Source of the DNA: Limnanthes douglasii subsp. nivea
Taxonomy: Eukaryota > Streptophyta > Magnoliopsida > Brassicales > Limnanthaceae
NCBI GenBank assembly: GCA_036936605.1
Contig: JAUPFV010000003.1
Location: 100,635,278-100,699,277, forward strand
DNA length: 64,000 nucleotides
Reading direction: 5' to 3'
Shown one piece after another: positions 1 to 11,571 of the stretch. The translations under genes were made by a program, and so were the position numbers. The notes under the pieces were generated by a model. The model saw nothing but the letters and a program-made list of their open reading frames with translations. It did no database searches and had not been told where the DNA came from. Position 1 is the first letter of the stretch, and each line of letters opens with the position of its first letter.

Positions 1-2163
1 ATTCCCCACCGTGAAGAATGACTCTATCAACGTCATAGGATCTTCATTAGTCGAAGTTATTGCCACTATATCGTGAGGACATGGAAAACACTCCTGTTGC
101 CAATATCCACATGAACATTTAAAATAAAGCATGTTGAAAACCATAACGGGTTTATAATAAACTTCAAATGAACCAGTAGAAGACTTAGATACCACCCGTC
201 TTCGACCAATTAGAAAATTCTCCTGAAACTACTTGTGATACTCGGGGAACAAGTAACTATTCCAGCTAAGCCCCTCAGAATAACATCTTGAAATCTGAGT
301 CATTAGCATGAATCTAATCTTTTATATCATTCCCATAATTGGTAGATTGCAAAGCTTCTTAATCTGATTGTTAAAGGATTCAACAGCTGATGATGCCATT
401 GCACTATAACATTTCCTTATAACAAAAGCCTGAGCATACTTGCCCGGAGGTAAATAGTCAACAAATTTCTTTATCTTACCACCGCCTCTAATTAAAAACT
501 AAGAAAATCTGTGATTAAAAAGTTCTGCAGTGGGAGCATAAGCACAACTTTTAAAAGACTTTAGCATCTTCTTTTGAAGCTCTCGGTTAGTGTATTCAAG
601 AGCATACCTTAAATTGTTAAGGAGATGATATATACAGTAAGCGTAAGATTAGTTTGGGTAAACAACATAAACAACATTAATAATACCAGAGTGGTCAGAA
701 ATAAAAGTTATTTGACGATTTAAAAAATGTGGTTTAAGACTTTCCATAAACCACAACCAGTTATCGGAATCTTCACCACCAAAAATACCAAAAGCAACGG
801 GGAAAATACCTACAACCTATAAATAGTTGGATGAAGTCCATCATTATTTTCTCAAAAAAACTTGCAAAATCGTGTGGTTAAGAATATCGGGGGGGGGGGG
901 GGGGGGGGGTTAAAAACAACGTGGTGGCTCAGTTTATAAATAAAACGCATCAGCAAAATCGCATAAGCAACATCGCATGATTAAAAATTACTAGAAACTA
1001 GTATTAAATCGCGTGATCTAGTGGATTTAATAAACACAATAAACCAAGAAACGCAATAAAGGAAAAACTAACCGTTATTGCCATCCTTTGCCACTGCCGA
1101 GAGTAACACACCCCCGTTCTTGCCGGTTAAATGGGTACCATCCACATACATCAATGGTCGGCATGAGTGAAAGCCTTGGATACACGATCCAAATTCTACA
1201 AAGCACCTCGTGAAGACATTACCAAAACCAGCCTCCAGATGACAATCAGTAGTAATGTCTCGACTTTTTAATCGTTTGAAGTAAGCATTTAGCAAGCTAA
1301 ACGAACTATTACTATCTACGAAAACTTCCCTCCGTGCCTTATCCAAAGCATTCCATGAGAGACGGTAAGAGATGTTTAAACCATAGTCTTGTTTGATAGA
1401 AGACTGAATAGTTTTCGCCGTTTTGGAATGACATGTCCTAATTGATTCGTGTATTTCGTTGGCAATCAAATCAGATGGCAATGCCTACTTTTGTTTTTGG
1501 AAAAAACAGTGCTACATGTATGGCTTTCAACAAACCTCTTGATCATCATTAAACCGCTGCTGGAATCAACTGATGCATGAATTCACCATTTGCAACCACC
1601 GGAACCTTTGTTGACACAGTAAGTAGTGATCTTAGTAGTAGTGTTATGCATATACTTGAAAGCAAACCCATGCTCTAAATCATATCGACATAACGTTAAC
1701 CTTAGACCTTCTGCACCATTAACAAAAGTTTGACCAACACCTGTGATAACATCAACCCAACCAGTAGTAGCATGATGTCTTTTTTTACTACCCGAATTGA
1801 CTAAACCATTACTACTCTCCCCCATTTAATAGTGATTCTGACAGGCTTCTCCTAAGCTTATACTAGGCTGTTTACGTACGTCATCCGACCCTTTATCAAC
1901 TACTTGTTGTTCTATAAAGAATCTAACGCTTTTTAGACGCTCAACATCAAGATAGACCACTAAACCCATGAAATCCGTTTTATTATTGAACAAACAGTTG
2001 TTTTGGTCACCACATGAGTAGGTAATGGTATAGCTACCTCTAACAAGATCATCCCATCTACTTCAACATAGTGTTGAAGAGTCTGAAAGTGTTCGAACTC
2101 TGTCAAAGGAACAATTGAAGTCTGGTGGCCAAATTTGAAAATACAGACTTTTGATTTAAACAT
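1..2163 (-). pseudogene. MULE-1 transposase (MuDR-type), degenerate, runs off left edge
   Basis: Reading leftwards from about 2163, fragments match a plant Mutator-like transposase in order. An N-terminal segment (2163-1960) and a MuDR-type domain (1825-1583, containing LEHGFAFKYMHN and GGCKW) are followed by the region before the catalytic core (1481-1073, with YVDGTHLTGKNGG supplying the first catalytic Asp). The core continues below 809 (FPVAFGIFGGEDSDNW, then FISDHSG for the second Asp). AVESFNNQIK near 390 supplies the likely catalytic Glu. A SWIM zinc finger (CSCGYWQQECFPCPH, near 70-125) closes the reading. An intron at 810-1072 restores the core reading across DGNNG/IFPVAF. In-frame stops after VVYPN, in the FNHRFS segment and after PIMGMI show it is dead. 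The C-terminus lies outside the window. Confidence 0.85.
889..909. repeat. 21-nt poly(G) homopolymer
   Basis: An uninterrupted run of 21 G on the plus strand lies inside the predicted 263-bp intron (810-1072) of MULE-1. On the sense strand of that gene it is poly(C). Flanking DNA is AT-rich. It could be real slippage DNA with G-quadruplex potential, or a sequencing or assembly artefact. Confidence 0.9.
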
Positions 2164-3340
2164 CTATTGCACTGCATGGTAAAACAAATTTAATTAAAGA
2201 ACCGTATGGAACATTCACTAGAATCGCGTGTCCATTATACTAGAACTCGCGTAATGAAACTAGCATGATGTAAACATGATCATGTAATAATAGAACTCAC
2301 GTAATGAAAAATGCATGCAATTATTGTACGAAAATCACTTACATGTAATGCCTAAAATCGTATGTTTATGCAAAACTAAAATCGCGCAACATGTTGAACA
2401 TAAACCACTGAAACAATAACGTCATGTCTAGCTTAAAAACGCGACTTCCTGTTAATAACAATCACATCTTCTCCAACACAAAACACGTGAAAACAGTGTA
2501 AGGTCACCATTAATGACAGATTCAACAGAGATTAGAAAACTAGTGCAGTAAATATTAAAGTTCGAAAACAACTTAGTTATAACCTATATTAAAGTTCAAC
2601 TAAAATCAGCTCAAGAACAAGAAATCTACTAATGCAAAGAATTCGGTACATGTAACATCAAAGCATGTAATACTGAGAACTTCGAAAATTAAAATCAATG
2701 GCGAAACCTTTGCATTACTCGATTGTATTAACTTAAATATAGCTTAACGAAGATGAAAACACTGAGAGAATAATGAAACGTAACCTGAAGTCGAAAATAC
2801 AGAGTTTTATTGTTTGAAGCTTCAACGGAGGTACCAAATGAATTTCAAGAGCCTAAAACACAACGGTGAACGGCTAACAGGCCGTAAAATAGTCTAGGAA
2901 TGGCTTCAAGATGAGAAACGGAGAAGTGGGGATGCGTTTGCCGAAAAATAATCGTCTGTAAGGGTAGGTTTGTTTTCTCTAAAAATGTTAAGGTATGTAC
3001 TGAGACAAATTCAAATTTTGAATTTTGGCTGAAAAATACAATGACCAAAACCTGAGGGTACTTCAGGGATAAAATAAAAATGGGTTATTACAAGGGAGTC
3101 ATTTTGGTGAGAAGGGTGTTTAGTAGGCATAGAAAATAGTTGTGGTACTGAATGATTTGTGCATGGTAAAGGAGGAGGTAATGCCAGAGCCTTGCTCCGT
3201 TGATTATAACCACTTGTTCGACACATAATCTCACTTTACTCAAGTAAAGTTGATTGATTAGGTTAACCAAACTGAGTTAGACAACGAGTTTGTGGTTATA
3301 TTAATTCACCACAATAGACTTGCTTGAAAAACTCCGAGAA
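2164..3340. other. Non-coding gap between MULE-1 and MULE-A
   Basis: AT-rich DNA with no convincing gene. It should hold the 5' untranslated and terminal region of MULE-1 and the left end of MULE-A. I found no matching terminal inverted repeat or target duplication here. Short ORFs in this stretch have no recognisable motif. Confidence 0.5.
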
Positions 3341-3344
3341 TAAG

Positions 3345-5935
3345 TTTTGTGTGCGAAAGATTCAGAAATTACACAAAATTGGTAGATTTGAAGCATCTAG
3401 AGAGGAAGTCTACTAGCACGAAAAAATGTAGATGCCGTTTCACCCTTAAATGAAAGGTGGATGATGATTTGTGGGGATTAGAGGTCGAATGCGATGTTCA
3501 CAATCACGATACTACATCCTACAAAGAATGTCATTCTTACTTGGGACAAATAACCAAATAAGAGATGGATTTCGTAGTTAGTTCTATGAAAATGGGATCC
3601 CATCATCGTGACATTCTCGGTGGAGTGAAGAAATTGAACCTTAAGAATTCGTCTGCAATGCGCACCGTGTACAACGCTCAACTAAAATACCGCAAGATCA
3701 AGAAAGGCGGTCAGTTGCAATTCCAATACTTTTTGGGTGAACTGAAGAGGTTAAACTACTATGAATTCCATAAAAAGTTCAAAGACGGAAGCGATATCAT
3801 AGGTGATATTTTCTTTGCGCACCCGATTAGTTTGGATTTTTTACGGACATTTCCAAAAGTCATTGAAATTAATACATGTACAAAGTAATCAAATACGAGA
3901 TGTCGTTGTATGAGGTCGGCAGTGCCACTTGTACCGGGAAAACTTTCTACATTGATTCACATTTATATCGGGAGAAAAATTCGAGAGCTAAAAATGGGTG
4001 TTAGAGTGCTTACATTCGTTGATGATAACTCACTCCATCGAACCACCCTCCATTGTTTTGACGGATATAGACTTATCGCTTGTGAAGGCGGTAGAGGAAG
4101 TGTTCCCTAATGCAACACACATGTTGTGTCGATGGCACATCAACATGAACGTCCTGGGCAAAGCGGAAAAAATCATAAGGAGAAGAAAGTGTCCACCGCA
4201 TTCTTAAAAGTGTGGAATCAAATGATGTTGGCGGAAACAGAAGTAGCCTTCATGACTATCGGTCGGAATTGCACCGTGAATTCAAAGAGTTTCCGAAAAT
4301 AATTGAGTATACCGAAAGTTGGTTAGGGCCTTACGATGATAAGTTTGTCACGTGGAGAACTAACAATTGGATGCATTTTGGTAACCACGCCACAAACTGT
4401 GTGGAGAGCGCTCATTGAAGCTTCAAGCGTTTCATCGGTACGAGCAAAGGTAACTTTGAGTCTTTTAGGTTAAACTTGTATACTTTGATAGAATTGCAAC
4501 ACGGGGACATCAAGGGATCATTTGAAAGGATCCGGTTGTTGGCCCTACATAAATTCGCAAACATTGTGTACGGTAAACTAAAAAGTAATGTCTCCCACTA
4601 TGCTTTAGAACTTATGTCCGAAGAAGTAGATTGTGCTCGCAACATGACAATCGCGGCCGCCATGCCTTGCGGCTGTGCCATACGAACTACGCACGATATG
4701 CCTTGCGCGCATAAAATTTACAATTTTGTTGCCAAAGGGTTAGAGGTGCATATAGAGTTATTTCACGAATATTGGAAAAGGTTACACATTCTAGTTTGTA
4801 CCAATCTCACGAAGATTGAGCAATTGAAATCCAAAATCGAGAAATGAGTATGGGATGTCATGGAACCGAATGACGAGGAACGCATAGAGCACGTTTAAGA
4901 AATGGTTTACCGTCGTCCATCCCGAAACAACTTCCCTATTGGAGTTATTGGTGAAGCAAAAGGCGCGCGGTCGTCCACCTTCCAAATGTAAGTTGTCTAT
5001 TATCGCATCAGAATTATCCACTAAACGCGACAAACATATGCACGAGCATGTGCTAGATTCCAAAAAGGCTAGTACACCTGGGATCGCTAAAACCTTCAAA
5101 CCTCCACCCGTAATCTCAAGTAAAGGGAAAAGAATGCCGAGCCCAAAATGTGGTTGGGAAAGCTCCCTCGCTCCGATGAAAGGTAACATTATTTTAAGGC
5201 AAGCAAGTGAGATGATGCTTTCTAGTGGAACAATCGGCTGTAGGTCAAATTCTACGATGCCGACTAATGCAAGCGTGGTTAATCCCAAAGGATACTTAAA
5301 CCAATTCCCCATATATGTTAGACCATTTTTATCGTCCATCACCGATGTTAAATCCGATGGCTATTACATGTACCGGTGAACGGGCAACAAGATGGGTGGA
5401 AGTTGATTAGGGACACCCTTTACAATGAGCTTATGGATTACGCATCCATGTATGTTAAGATATTTACAGCCATGGAGGATTTGATTGATGTTATGGAGCG
5501 TGTGAAGTGCTCTGTGTTTACTAAAAACCATTGGATGTCCATGCCCGAGATGAGAGTCGAAATCGCATCTGTGTTTAGATGTATACTTTATTTCGTAGGA
5601 CATTACCGAAATATGGATATTGGGTTCACTTTTCTTCTATTAAAAGGTGCACCTCCTCATATGCCAAATTGCATAGAAATCAGATTGGGTTGGCTGAACT
5701 CAAACCACTTCTTGAATGTAAGCATTTAATTATATTGATTGTAAGTTTAAATATTAAGACATCCATTTCATCGTGTGTTCATTTCGTAGCTTGGGATTAC
5801 AGCGGAGGCCCCATGTGCAAGGATACATCCTTGTTGCATAAAGTTGCGCTCATCGGAAGCAGAAGGTTGGGAATTTCCGATTATCTCTCATTGCAAGAGA
5901 TATGCAGAGTTTAGAAGTTGTAGCCCGAAAGTAAC
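3345..5935 (+). pseudogene. MULE-A transposase fused to OTU-like domain, degenerate
   Basis: Order of parts: a FAR1/MULE-type N-terminal region (3345-3540, ending ECDVHNH), a transposase segment from 3565 (LNYYEFHKKFKDGSD, LDFLRTFPKVIEIN), a C-x-W-H motif (MLCRWHIN, about 4120), a likely catalytic Glu in CVESAH (about 4400), and an intact SWIM zinc finger (CGCAIRTTHDMPCAH, about 4670). Then come a basic linker with KARGRPP and an OTU-like cysteine-protease domain (about 5270-5900). The OTU catalytic block reads SDGYYMYR where families usually have DGxCGxR, so Cys is Tyr. The likely catalytic His is kept in NHFLNV. A 72-bp intron (5718-5789) has the same position and phase as in MULE-B. Stops and frameshifts occur throughout, including one directly after MYR. 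Paralogue of the 45948-48691 gene. Confidence 0.8.
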
Positions 5936-6243
5936 TGATTTATCCGCTTTTGTTTGAGTACTAGATCATTAGAATGTCAATGTAACATTACTACGATTTG
6001 GGAATTTTAAAAGTTGTATGTTTTGTACTTTAGAATGTCATTGTATCATTAGAATGTCATTGTACTTTATGACGAGGTTAATCTTAAAAACATTGAGACT
6101 TTTTATTCTGAAATTTGTGTTCCGCATTAAGTTAAGACATTACACTTAATTGATGACATTACATAATTAATAACACAAATGCAAACAATAGAAATAGATA
6201 AATAGATAGATAGTTCCCCCGGGTTGATATAGCAGACTCAGTT

Positions 6244-6687
6244 TCATGGTGATGGATAGTTCCATCCATACTCGAAGCGCTTCTCGAAAGGATAGTCCTC
6301 ATCCTCGCTGCTTCCTTCAGGAGTTGGGTTAATTCTAACGCGAGTCTTTATCGCGTCCGCTCTCTCTTGCATTTCCTGAATCGCATGTTCCACCATATCT
6401 TGCATAATATTACTTTGAAATGCCATACTAAATATAATGCGGGTTTTGCTTCAGAATTTGTAAGGAAGGGACTCAATCGATATAGCCAAGGTTTTGAGAT
6501 AAGCTAACCTATCGGCCACTTCTTCGCGTCCTCGTGGATGGGGCATTATACATCCAGGACATGATGACTCTCTACCTTGGTTGAAAAACATTCGGCATAA
6601 AATGGCATCGACAAAGCCATAAGTCTCCTCCCGCATTGTGCGTTTGACGAACTCAAATGCATTTAGAAGGTTTGCATCTTCATGCAC
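6244..6687 (-). pseudogene. Small uncharacterised MULE passenger gene (copy A)
   Basis: Two adjacent reading frames, 6687-6451 and 6426-6244, convergent with the transposase-OTU gene. The first has FEFVKRTMREETYGFVDAI followed by LCRMFFNQGR. The second is acidic near its end (EGSSEDEDYPFEK). The first resembles the gene at 49844-49472 of MULE-B (IRREMREDT, then LCKMYYSYGR), in the same place and orientation. The shared element position and the (R/K)xMREx(T) ... LC(R/K)M(F/Y) pattern support a real gene family carried by the element. No known domain is recognised. The two frames may be exons or one frame broken by a stop. Confidence 0.5.
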
Positions 6688-6899
6688 ATTCCAGCTAGAA
6701 TCACTCCTTCTTCGTACTCCAATGTTTACTGATATAGCTTGGTTTTACTACTTATAGATGGGTAGTAGTAGGGAACTCCCCAAAAAATTTAACAGGGATT
6801 AAATATAGTTTTCGCAGGTAAAAACATTTTGGCGAGAATTAAACAATATATAAAAGCTACTCATAAATAAAGGTTCCCTCCCTTTTAAACATTATCATT

Positions 6900-7129
6900 C
6901 GACGTTGGGTAATTTCAACCGCCGGAGTATGGATTATTATATACATTTTAGACGAAGTGATGTTAAACCTAACTTGTTTACGGAGTCAGCGAAAAAACAC
7001 AATAACGAAAACATACACAATATTTAAAACAAACTTAGAATTAACCAACATCCAAAACATCCAAATCAAGATCCAAACATCCAAAACATCCAAATTGTGA
7101 GTCTAATAGCTAAATACATGGTTCGTAAA
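6900..7129. repeat. AT-rich spacer with short 'atccaaaacatccaa' repeats
   Basis: A spacer between the small gene and the 3' end of the PMD gene. Around 7045-7095 the words 'catccaaa' and 'catccaaaacatccaaa' recur in tandem. Nothing coding is seen. Confidence 0.5.
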
Positions 7130-8740
7130 CTAAAACAACATACAAATAACAAACATGAGTAGCATTATAACAAGCCATAGACTAGTGAGGTCAAACACCT
7201 TCCTTGCGAAGGATATGAGTTCTTCAATGCTATTGTCTAACGACCGAACACAATTTACCGTGTTCACCACATCAACCGCGGAGCGCTCACTAAGGATACG
7301 AGAGGTGATTTTATACCAACCATGTTTCTTAACGTACAATTCGTACTGGGGGATGATGTCTAGCTACTCCCTTCCAAGCGCCGTGAGTACCTATCGATCA
7401 CGTACATATGGTCCCTCCAGTTTGCCCCCTCTAGATACACTAGTTCTAGGATCAAGGGGAGGAAACTACTTCTCTTAGATCCAACCAAGATGCTGCATAA
7501 CTCGGTCTCGGTGGTATGCCTCGCTTACAAACATTAGGCGAATAGGGTTGCGATACAACCCTATTGCCTACTTCGGGAACACTGCTCTAACATCCTCGTA
7601 AGGTTTGAAAATCACATGTAAATAAACAAAAACACATATAAACATGTAATAAATAAACGAATATATTAATTGATGTAGTAAACAAGCTACCTTACATCCG
7701 CCTCTATTTACGCTGTGAGGATGCCATGGTAGTACGGGTTCCCATGAATGAGTGCTCCGATAAGCCTTCTTGGCGACCATGTCAGCATCTTCAGATTGGT
7801 CGAGCTGTAACCGACATTCAGCACCACCCAAAAGAAAAGGAAGTGTTCATACACCCAACACCCAACACTCTAACAGCATCGAAACGCCAACCAAGCTCTT
7901 TAGGGAGTGCTTTGAAATGCCTCCCAAACTCTTGTACAACCATACTAATGCGACAGTACCCCATGCATACTCATTAATTTTCTTCATGTGCTTCAGATGG
8001 TGGAGAAAATCACATTGGATGTTCTTCTGGCTTGTGTTCGTGAATATCGTACATCCGAAGAAGAATATGATGTATGATCGAGCGGATTGCTTCTTCATCT
8101 CCGTAGTGATCGAGGCGTTGGTATCCAAATATTCGTCCCCGGAAAACGTCATCTTTAGTCATCGTAGCCCTAAACCCACTCCCGTTATGCGCCTTCATAT
8201 CCTCCTGCACGACTTCCGTCGAAACTCCCAAAAATGAGGCATATCGTGCATATGTTTGATCTATCGACTCCATCCTAAAGGCGTCGATAATTCTCCTCTC
8301 GACCAGGAGGCCGGTGACCACATGCTCGTCGTCCAGCATGACGGTCATCTCACCAAACGAGAACTGGAAGGTGTTCGTCTGTTGGTGCCACCTCTTAATG
8401 AACACCTCATCTAACTGTGTGTGCAAGTTGAAGTTCACTAGATGGTGCATAAGTGGCCAGAACGGTGTCTCTTCCAATATAGCCTTGACCCCTAGCTGTT
8501 TGCTAAGGTCCCATTGATTGAGTAGCCCGTACTTCGATTGGATTGTGATGCCAGATTGAGACTGAAACAAATAAACAAACATGGATATACCGTAAAAAGT
8601 AGTTCAAGTAATAACATAAATAATTAAGTCCGAAGAGTTCAAAAACTTACGTTGTCCATGAATGTGAAGTAGGCCTCATGCTACGTATTATCCGAAAACA
8701 GAATGGTATCGTTCTGCTCTAAGAAAATGACTCTCCATCC
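7130..8740 (-). pseudogene. Plant mobile domain (PMD/MAIN-like) gene of MULE-A, degenerate
   Basis: Reading leftwards, an exon ending HEAYFTFMDN (to 8651) is joined over a good 89-bp intron (8562-8650) to the frame beginning SQSGITIQSKYG. This contains PMD landmarks: RWHQQTNTFQFSFGEMTV (about 8390), LDDEHVVTGLLVE, YARYASFLGVS, YAWGTVALVWLYKSL (about 7960) and LLECWV. Continued fragments include FKPYEDVRAVFP (about 7590) and a C-terminal YVKKHGWYKI (about 7320). Frameshifts and stops separate the fragments. PMD proteins include MAIN and MAIL1 of Arabidopsis and are also carried by transposons. Here the gene lies beyond the small gene, transcribed toward the transposase, exactly as in MULE-B. 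Its 5' part extends upstream of 8740 with no secure start. Confidence 0.75.
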
Positions 8741-9730
8741 CTCCAGATCAGTTGGACGACCTTGGTTGCAGACCTCTCATGGAGGTGATGTCTCGGGGAC
8801 CTCCATCTCCTCCTTCTCCTCGAAGTCTATAAGTGCACGACATTTCCTAACAAACTCTCATGAAGGAGATCACTATACTCCGCACTCCCGTGTGGCAACG
8901 TATTTTTTATGCCTCACAGAGCGTTCTATATGCACCGAGCGATCCCCACATTTGGCCCGATCGCCCTTTGGCCGACTAATACCATCACCTTTTTTGGGCG
9001 GACAGACTTCTTCCCATTCATACCTTGCCACTTTCTTTCCTCTCTCCATCTCGGGTCTAGGTACCTCGTGCTTGCAAAAGAAATCAAATCTAAAAACCAA
9101 ACTCAACTAGGTCCCCACCAGGTGAGGCTGAGTTTACCCGACAGGGACCATAAATACCCTGTAAGTAAGAACCATCGACCCCGCCGAGGCTACCCAACCT
9201 CAACCGGCGTGGTTTATAATCAACCTACAAAAAAAATATGCTACCCCGCCGGGTAGACTTGTTCTCACCCGATGGGGTTCAAGAACACAGTCGCGACACT
9301 CCATTGAAACAAATCAAAACTAACTTTAATCCAACCCTAAAACAACTATTCAACCACAAATCAAGCCTTCTAACATCAATATAGCACTTCAAACACCTAA
9401 ATAAACATGCATTTGCCTATTCTAACACCCTAAATAGCATAAAACTAGAAAAACATAAAAAAAACTAAATATAATGAAAATAAGTTATTAAAAGAGATTT
9501 TCACTCTTCTCCCTTTCCCATTGTTGTCGTTTGTTGGGTTAGAGCTTTACGGAGTTGTTGAAAAATGATTTTTGGTTAGCCGAAAATCTTGATTTTATGA
9601 TTTGGTTTTTTGGAAGTTTGAAGAAGAAGAGGAGATGGAGAGGATAGAGTATTGAGGTTGTTTTTATTTTGGGAATGGTTAAAGTTTAGGGTTAGGGCTC
9701 AATAAATCAGCCGGGGGTGTTTTGAGTATA
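8741..9730 (-). other. 5' region of PMD gene A with GC-rich subterminal block
   Basis: The minus strand has open but unrecognised coding potential at 9106-8873 (basic and charged, FFCKHEVPRPEMERGKK). It is probably the poorly conserved N-terminus of the PMD gene. At 9105-9290 a GC-rich block holds related short words (cccgacaggga, ccccgccgagg, caaccggcgtgg, ccccgccgggtag, cacccgatgggg) that look like imperfect palindromes. The block sits where MULE-B has its GTCTCATGCGAC motif cluster. 9480-9690 resembles the pyrimidine- and purine-rich 5' leader upstream of the MULE-B PMD gene. Confidence 0.4.
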
Positions 9731-10454
9731 ATTATGAGATACTTAATATAAGTAGGAGGTTACTTAAAAATAGAGCTACTTATCGAAATAGGACCAGATT
9801 TAGCCAAAACCTATTTTTTATAATTCAAATCAATACTTTTTTGGTTGTTAATATTAGATAATACATGTTTTCCATGTAAAATATATCTTTAATAAGCAAG
9901 ATATCACTTACTTACTTAATATTTCTTTTATAAGTAATTTTAATTTTATGTTTATGTTCAAATTTATTCTCACAAAATTTATCGCATCAAATTAACGTAA
10001 TTTTTCGGACCGGTTACTATATTAAAGATTGTCTCCCAACAATGCAAAAATAAGAAGATCTAAAATTAAATATGGTGTCAAACTTAGATTTTGTTTTGTC
10101 CAGACTTTAACGATCGAGCTCCCGTTTTGGTCCCAAACTTTAATCAACTAGAAAATGAATTACGGAAGAAACATGCTTATAATTTTAAAATTTTAGAGGC
10201 TATGCTAACCATACACACTCAATATTTGAGATAAAAGATCCAGCTTGCTGATAATATTTCTGAAGAAGACGTTAATGGAGTGCTTCCAAAACATTACAAA
10301 CATGCGCAACTTCCCTTTTCTATCGAAAACTGATATTCTCAAAGAGAATTCGGATCGCGGAAGCTCCAACAGGAACAGGATATGCCGACAACATTATCGC
10401 TAAAAGAGGAGGAGAATAACCCCAACTTCCAAAGATAATAATGACATTGCTATA
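9731..10454. other. AT-rich intergenic DNA, right end of MULE-A not resolved
   Basis: No gene was recognised. The right end of MULE-A should lie in 9730-9830, but I found no inverted repeat partner on the left side and no target duplication, so its ends are probably eroded. Confidence 0.4.
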
Positions 10455-10862
10455 CACGAGGTTTTATCTTTACCTTTACATTTCTAGACCTTGTTGGTCG
10501 TTCCTCTCTTGCTCTTCCTCTCTCAAGAGGATATCTTAACTGATTTCGAGGGAACAAAGGATCTGGAGGTTCATCTTCCCAATTAGGCATATCATCATCT
10601 TCGTCTCCTATTTCACCATGTTTTTGTAAAGGTGAGAGGTTTCTGATGGCTCTGTATCTTATTTGGGATTGCTCAATTCACCCAATACGTTCTCCAAATT
10701 CGTTCCTACTAGTACAAATTTCTTCACTTTAAATTTGTATTTGCTCTTTCATTGAAGTTACTAATTGAACAAGTGTATCAATATTGTTTTCTGTCATTGT
10801 AACTAGTTGCGTGTAAGTATGATGCGACCTTGATAACAGACCTTCTAGATCTGATACCAGAT
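10455..10862 (-). pseudogene. Gypsy gag 5' fragment downstream of an LTR (second unit)
   Basis: The start of a gag gene, MTENNIDTLVQLVTSMKEQ (about 10798 leftwards), nearly identical to the gag start at 14420-14760. It lies just after an LTR end, with a primer-binding-like word TGGTATCAGATC (minus strand, near 10850-10861; initiator-Met tRNA type). Only the N-terminal part is present, then similarity stops near 10455. With the element to its right this forms a head-to-tail LTR/internal/LTR/internal arrangement. Confidence 0.6.
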
Positions 10863-11550
10863 GATGTAGGAACGAAAGCGGTTTGATTGTCGAAGTTGCT
10901 ATTTGGAGAACACTCACAACTTTAACAGATTCAAATGATATGTATGACGGTGGATGAAGCGTTGGTTTGACTCGTTGCTGTTCAAAGAACACTCACAAAC
11001 GAAAATCAGATGGAAAATGTTTGATAGTTATATGATGGATCGAGTTGCGCCACAAAGGTCATGGAAAGCCTTTGATAAGTAGAACTCCAAACTGAATTTA
11101 TCCTGGATAAATCAGAATGAAGGATCAACTAAACTCGCTTCTCACGAGAATATTTTAAAGATAAATTTGTTACAGACAAATATTTGAGTAAAAACTCGTT
11201 TTCTGATTGATAATTTTTCACTTTCATAATTCTGATTTCTCCAATGGAGATTACAACTTTTATACAAAAAAATACAACCGAAAATCCTAAAAACTAGACT
11301 AAAAAAATGGAAAATAAAAAGATATCCTAATAGCTAGTATATCTGAAAAATATCCTACAACTAGCTAAAATTTAGCGAATTAAGATAAATTTTAACAAAC
11401 TAAAATAAAAGCTAGTAAATCAAAACATATCTTAACCAAATAGCTAAAATATAACGTTTATAGGTTTGAAGCTTCATTTTCGTATATCCTCTTAACTATG
11501 TCTTTTAGAAGCATCTTAAATGCTTTCTTCAGCTTTTAAGATGTTGAAAA
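10863..11550 (-). mobile_element. Ty3/gypsy LTR (3' LTR of the minus-strand element)
   Basis: A block of about 690 bp, strongly similar to about 14815-15500 and in the same orientation. It is bounded on the minus strand by the integrase 3' end (upstream) and a tRNA-Met-type primer site (downstream). The right boundary is approximate because I could not place the terminal TG. Confidence 0.6.
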
Positions 11551-11571
11551 TGGGATGGGTTCGATTATAAA

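Noticed and set aside
2985..3110. Candidate terminal inverted repeat of MULE-1 or MULE-A
   Set aside because: The low-complexity stretch looked TIR-like, but no inverted partner or target duplication was found at the other ends.
7155..7478. Plus-strand 107-residue open frame in MULE-A
   Set aside because: The opposite strand carries the C-terminal PMD fragments, which explain the open frame.
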